Shown: piece after piece, positions 63,836 through 64,000 of the stretch
How the letters are laid out: each line of letters opens with the position of its first letter
Position numbering within the stretch: the first letter of the stretch is position 1
NCBI RefSeq assembly: GCF_002706795.1
Contig: NZ_CP017705.1
Coordinates: forward strand, 2,637,001 to 2,701,000
DNA: 64,000 nucleotides
Source: Brevibacillus laterosporus DSM 25
GTDB taxonomy: Bacteria; Bacillota; Bacilli; Brevibacillales; Brevibacillaceae
Direction of reading: 5' to 3'
Notes under the pieces: generated by a model
Database searches by the model: none
The model's input: the letters and a program-made list of their open reading frames with translations, nothing else
Told to the model about the DNA's origin: nothing
Program-made: the position numbers and the translations under genes

Positions 63836-64000
63836 TTATTTCCTACGATCTTTTTTAAATTCCCTAAACCCACGATACACGTTTATTAAAGCTGATATCC
63901 CTAATAAGATTAGTAGCATTGGGTTTACTTCAGAATTGAAATATAGGTAACCTAATAAACTAAACAGGACGACAGCTGTAAAAAAAAGATAGACCCATAG
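63836..64000 (-). CDS. C-terminal part of a small membrane protein
   Basis: 54 codons from the window edge to TAA at 63836-63838, with two hydrophobic segments (VYLFFTAVVLFSLLGYLYF; MLLILLGISALINVY) and a basic tail REFKKDRRK. The start lies beyond the window. Confidence 0.65.
   Translation of the reverse strand, partial: LWVYLFFTAVVLFSLLGYLYFNSEVNPMLLILLGISALINVYRGFREFKKDRRK

Noticed and set aside
1..64000. tRNA, rRNA and riboswitch genes
   Set aside because: No tRNA cloverleaf sequences, rRNA segments or T-box/known riboswitch signatures were recognised by eye; a covariance-model scan would be decisive.

Overview
The window is low-GC Firmicute DNA and most likely Brevibacillus laterosporus. 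Three things point there: the gatCAB and natAB-type gene content, the Bacillus-like start sites (strong Shine-Dalgarno sequences, frequent GTG/TTG starts), and an intact cholesterol-dependent cytolysin of the kind known from that species as laterosporolysin. The species call is inference; no rRNA is present.

Bases 1-22170 are ordinary core chromosome. They carry a DegV fatty-acid-binding protein, the gatCAB amidotransferase operon, an MFS exporter, a MacAB-like ABC export operon (ATPase, permease, adaptor), an ArsB/NhaD ion transporter, a three-gene ABC-2 exporter, a CbiX-like chelatase, natAB, a ROK glucokinase, a diacylglycerol/lipid kinase and the rRNA methyltransferase gene rlmD.

From 22093 to at least 63587 the DNA is an accretion island built on the 3' end of rlmD. 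The last ~40 bases of rlmD recur, exact or degraded, at about 22093, 29101, 38901, 51250, 54489, 56829 and 63557. Several copies are flanked by short integrase-arm-like direct repeats that pair up across the island (TGACCAC type, TTGACAAC type, TGTTGAC type). The first unit (22.2-29.1 kb) is a complete small integrative element: integrase, excisionase, Rep protein, GC-rich putative origin, S24-type repressor and a DGQHR-domain protein. The second (29.1-38.9 kb) has an integrase deleted in its core, an IS3 insertion, a DNA methyltransferase, secreted-protein/small-membrane-protein pairs, a kelch-repeat secreted protein and a YolD-like gene. The third (38.9-51.2 kb) has a large serine recombinase, a frameshifted second one, a small replication-like operon, a SEC-C/nuclease gene split by an in-frame TGA, an unrecognised gene paired with an AAA/TOPRIM ATPase, and the cytolysin. 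The fourth and later units (51.2-63.6 kb) contain two decayed integrases, another secreted/small-membrane pair, a second full-length YolD-like gene, a glycosyltransferase, and an adenine methyltransferase-McrB-DUF2357 nuclease restriction cassette preceded by two LexA-box-like sites.

No prophage structural genes, conjugation (type IV secretion) genes, tRNA, rRNA or CRISPR arrays are visible. The island therefore looks like stacked integrative/mobilisable elements carrying defence, toxin and competition cargo. The candidates for undescribed biology are the 46.4-49.0 kb gene pair, the secreted-protein/mini-membrane-protein pairs, and the att-array architecture itself.
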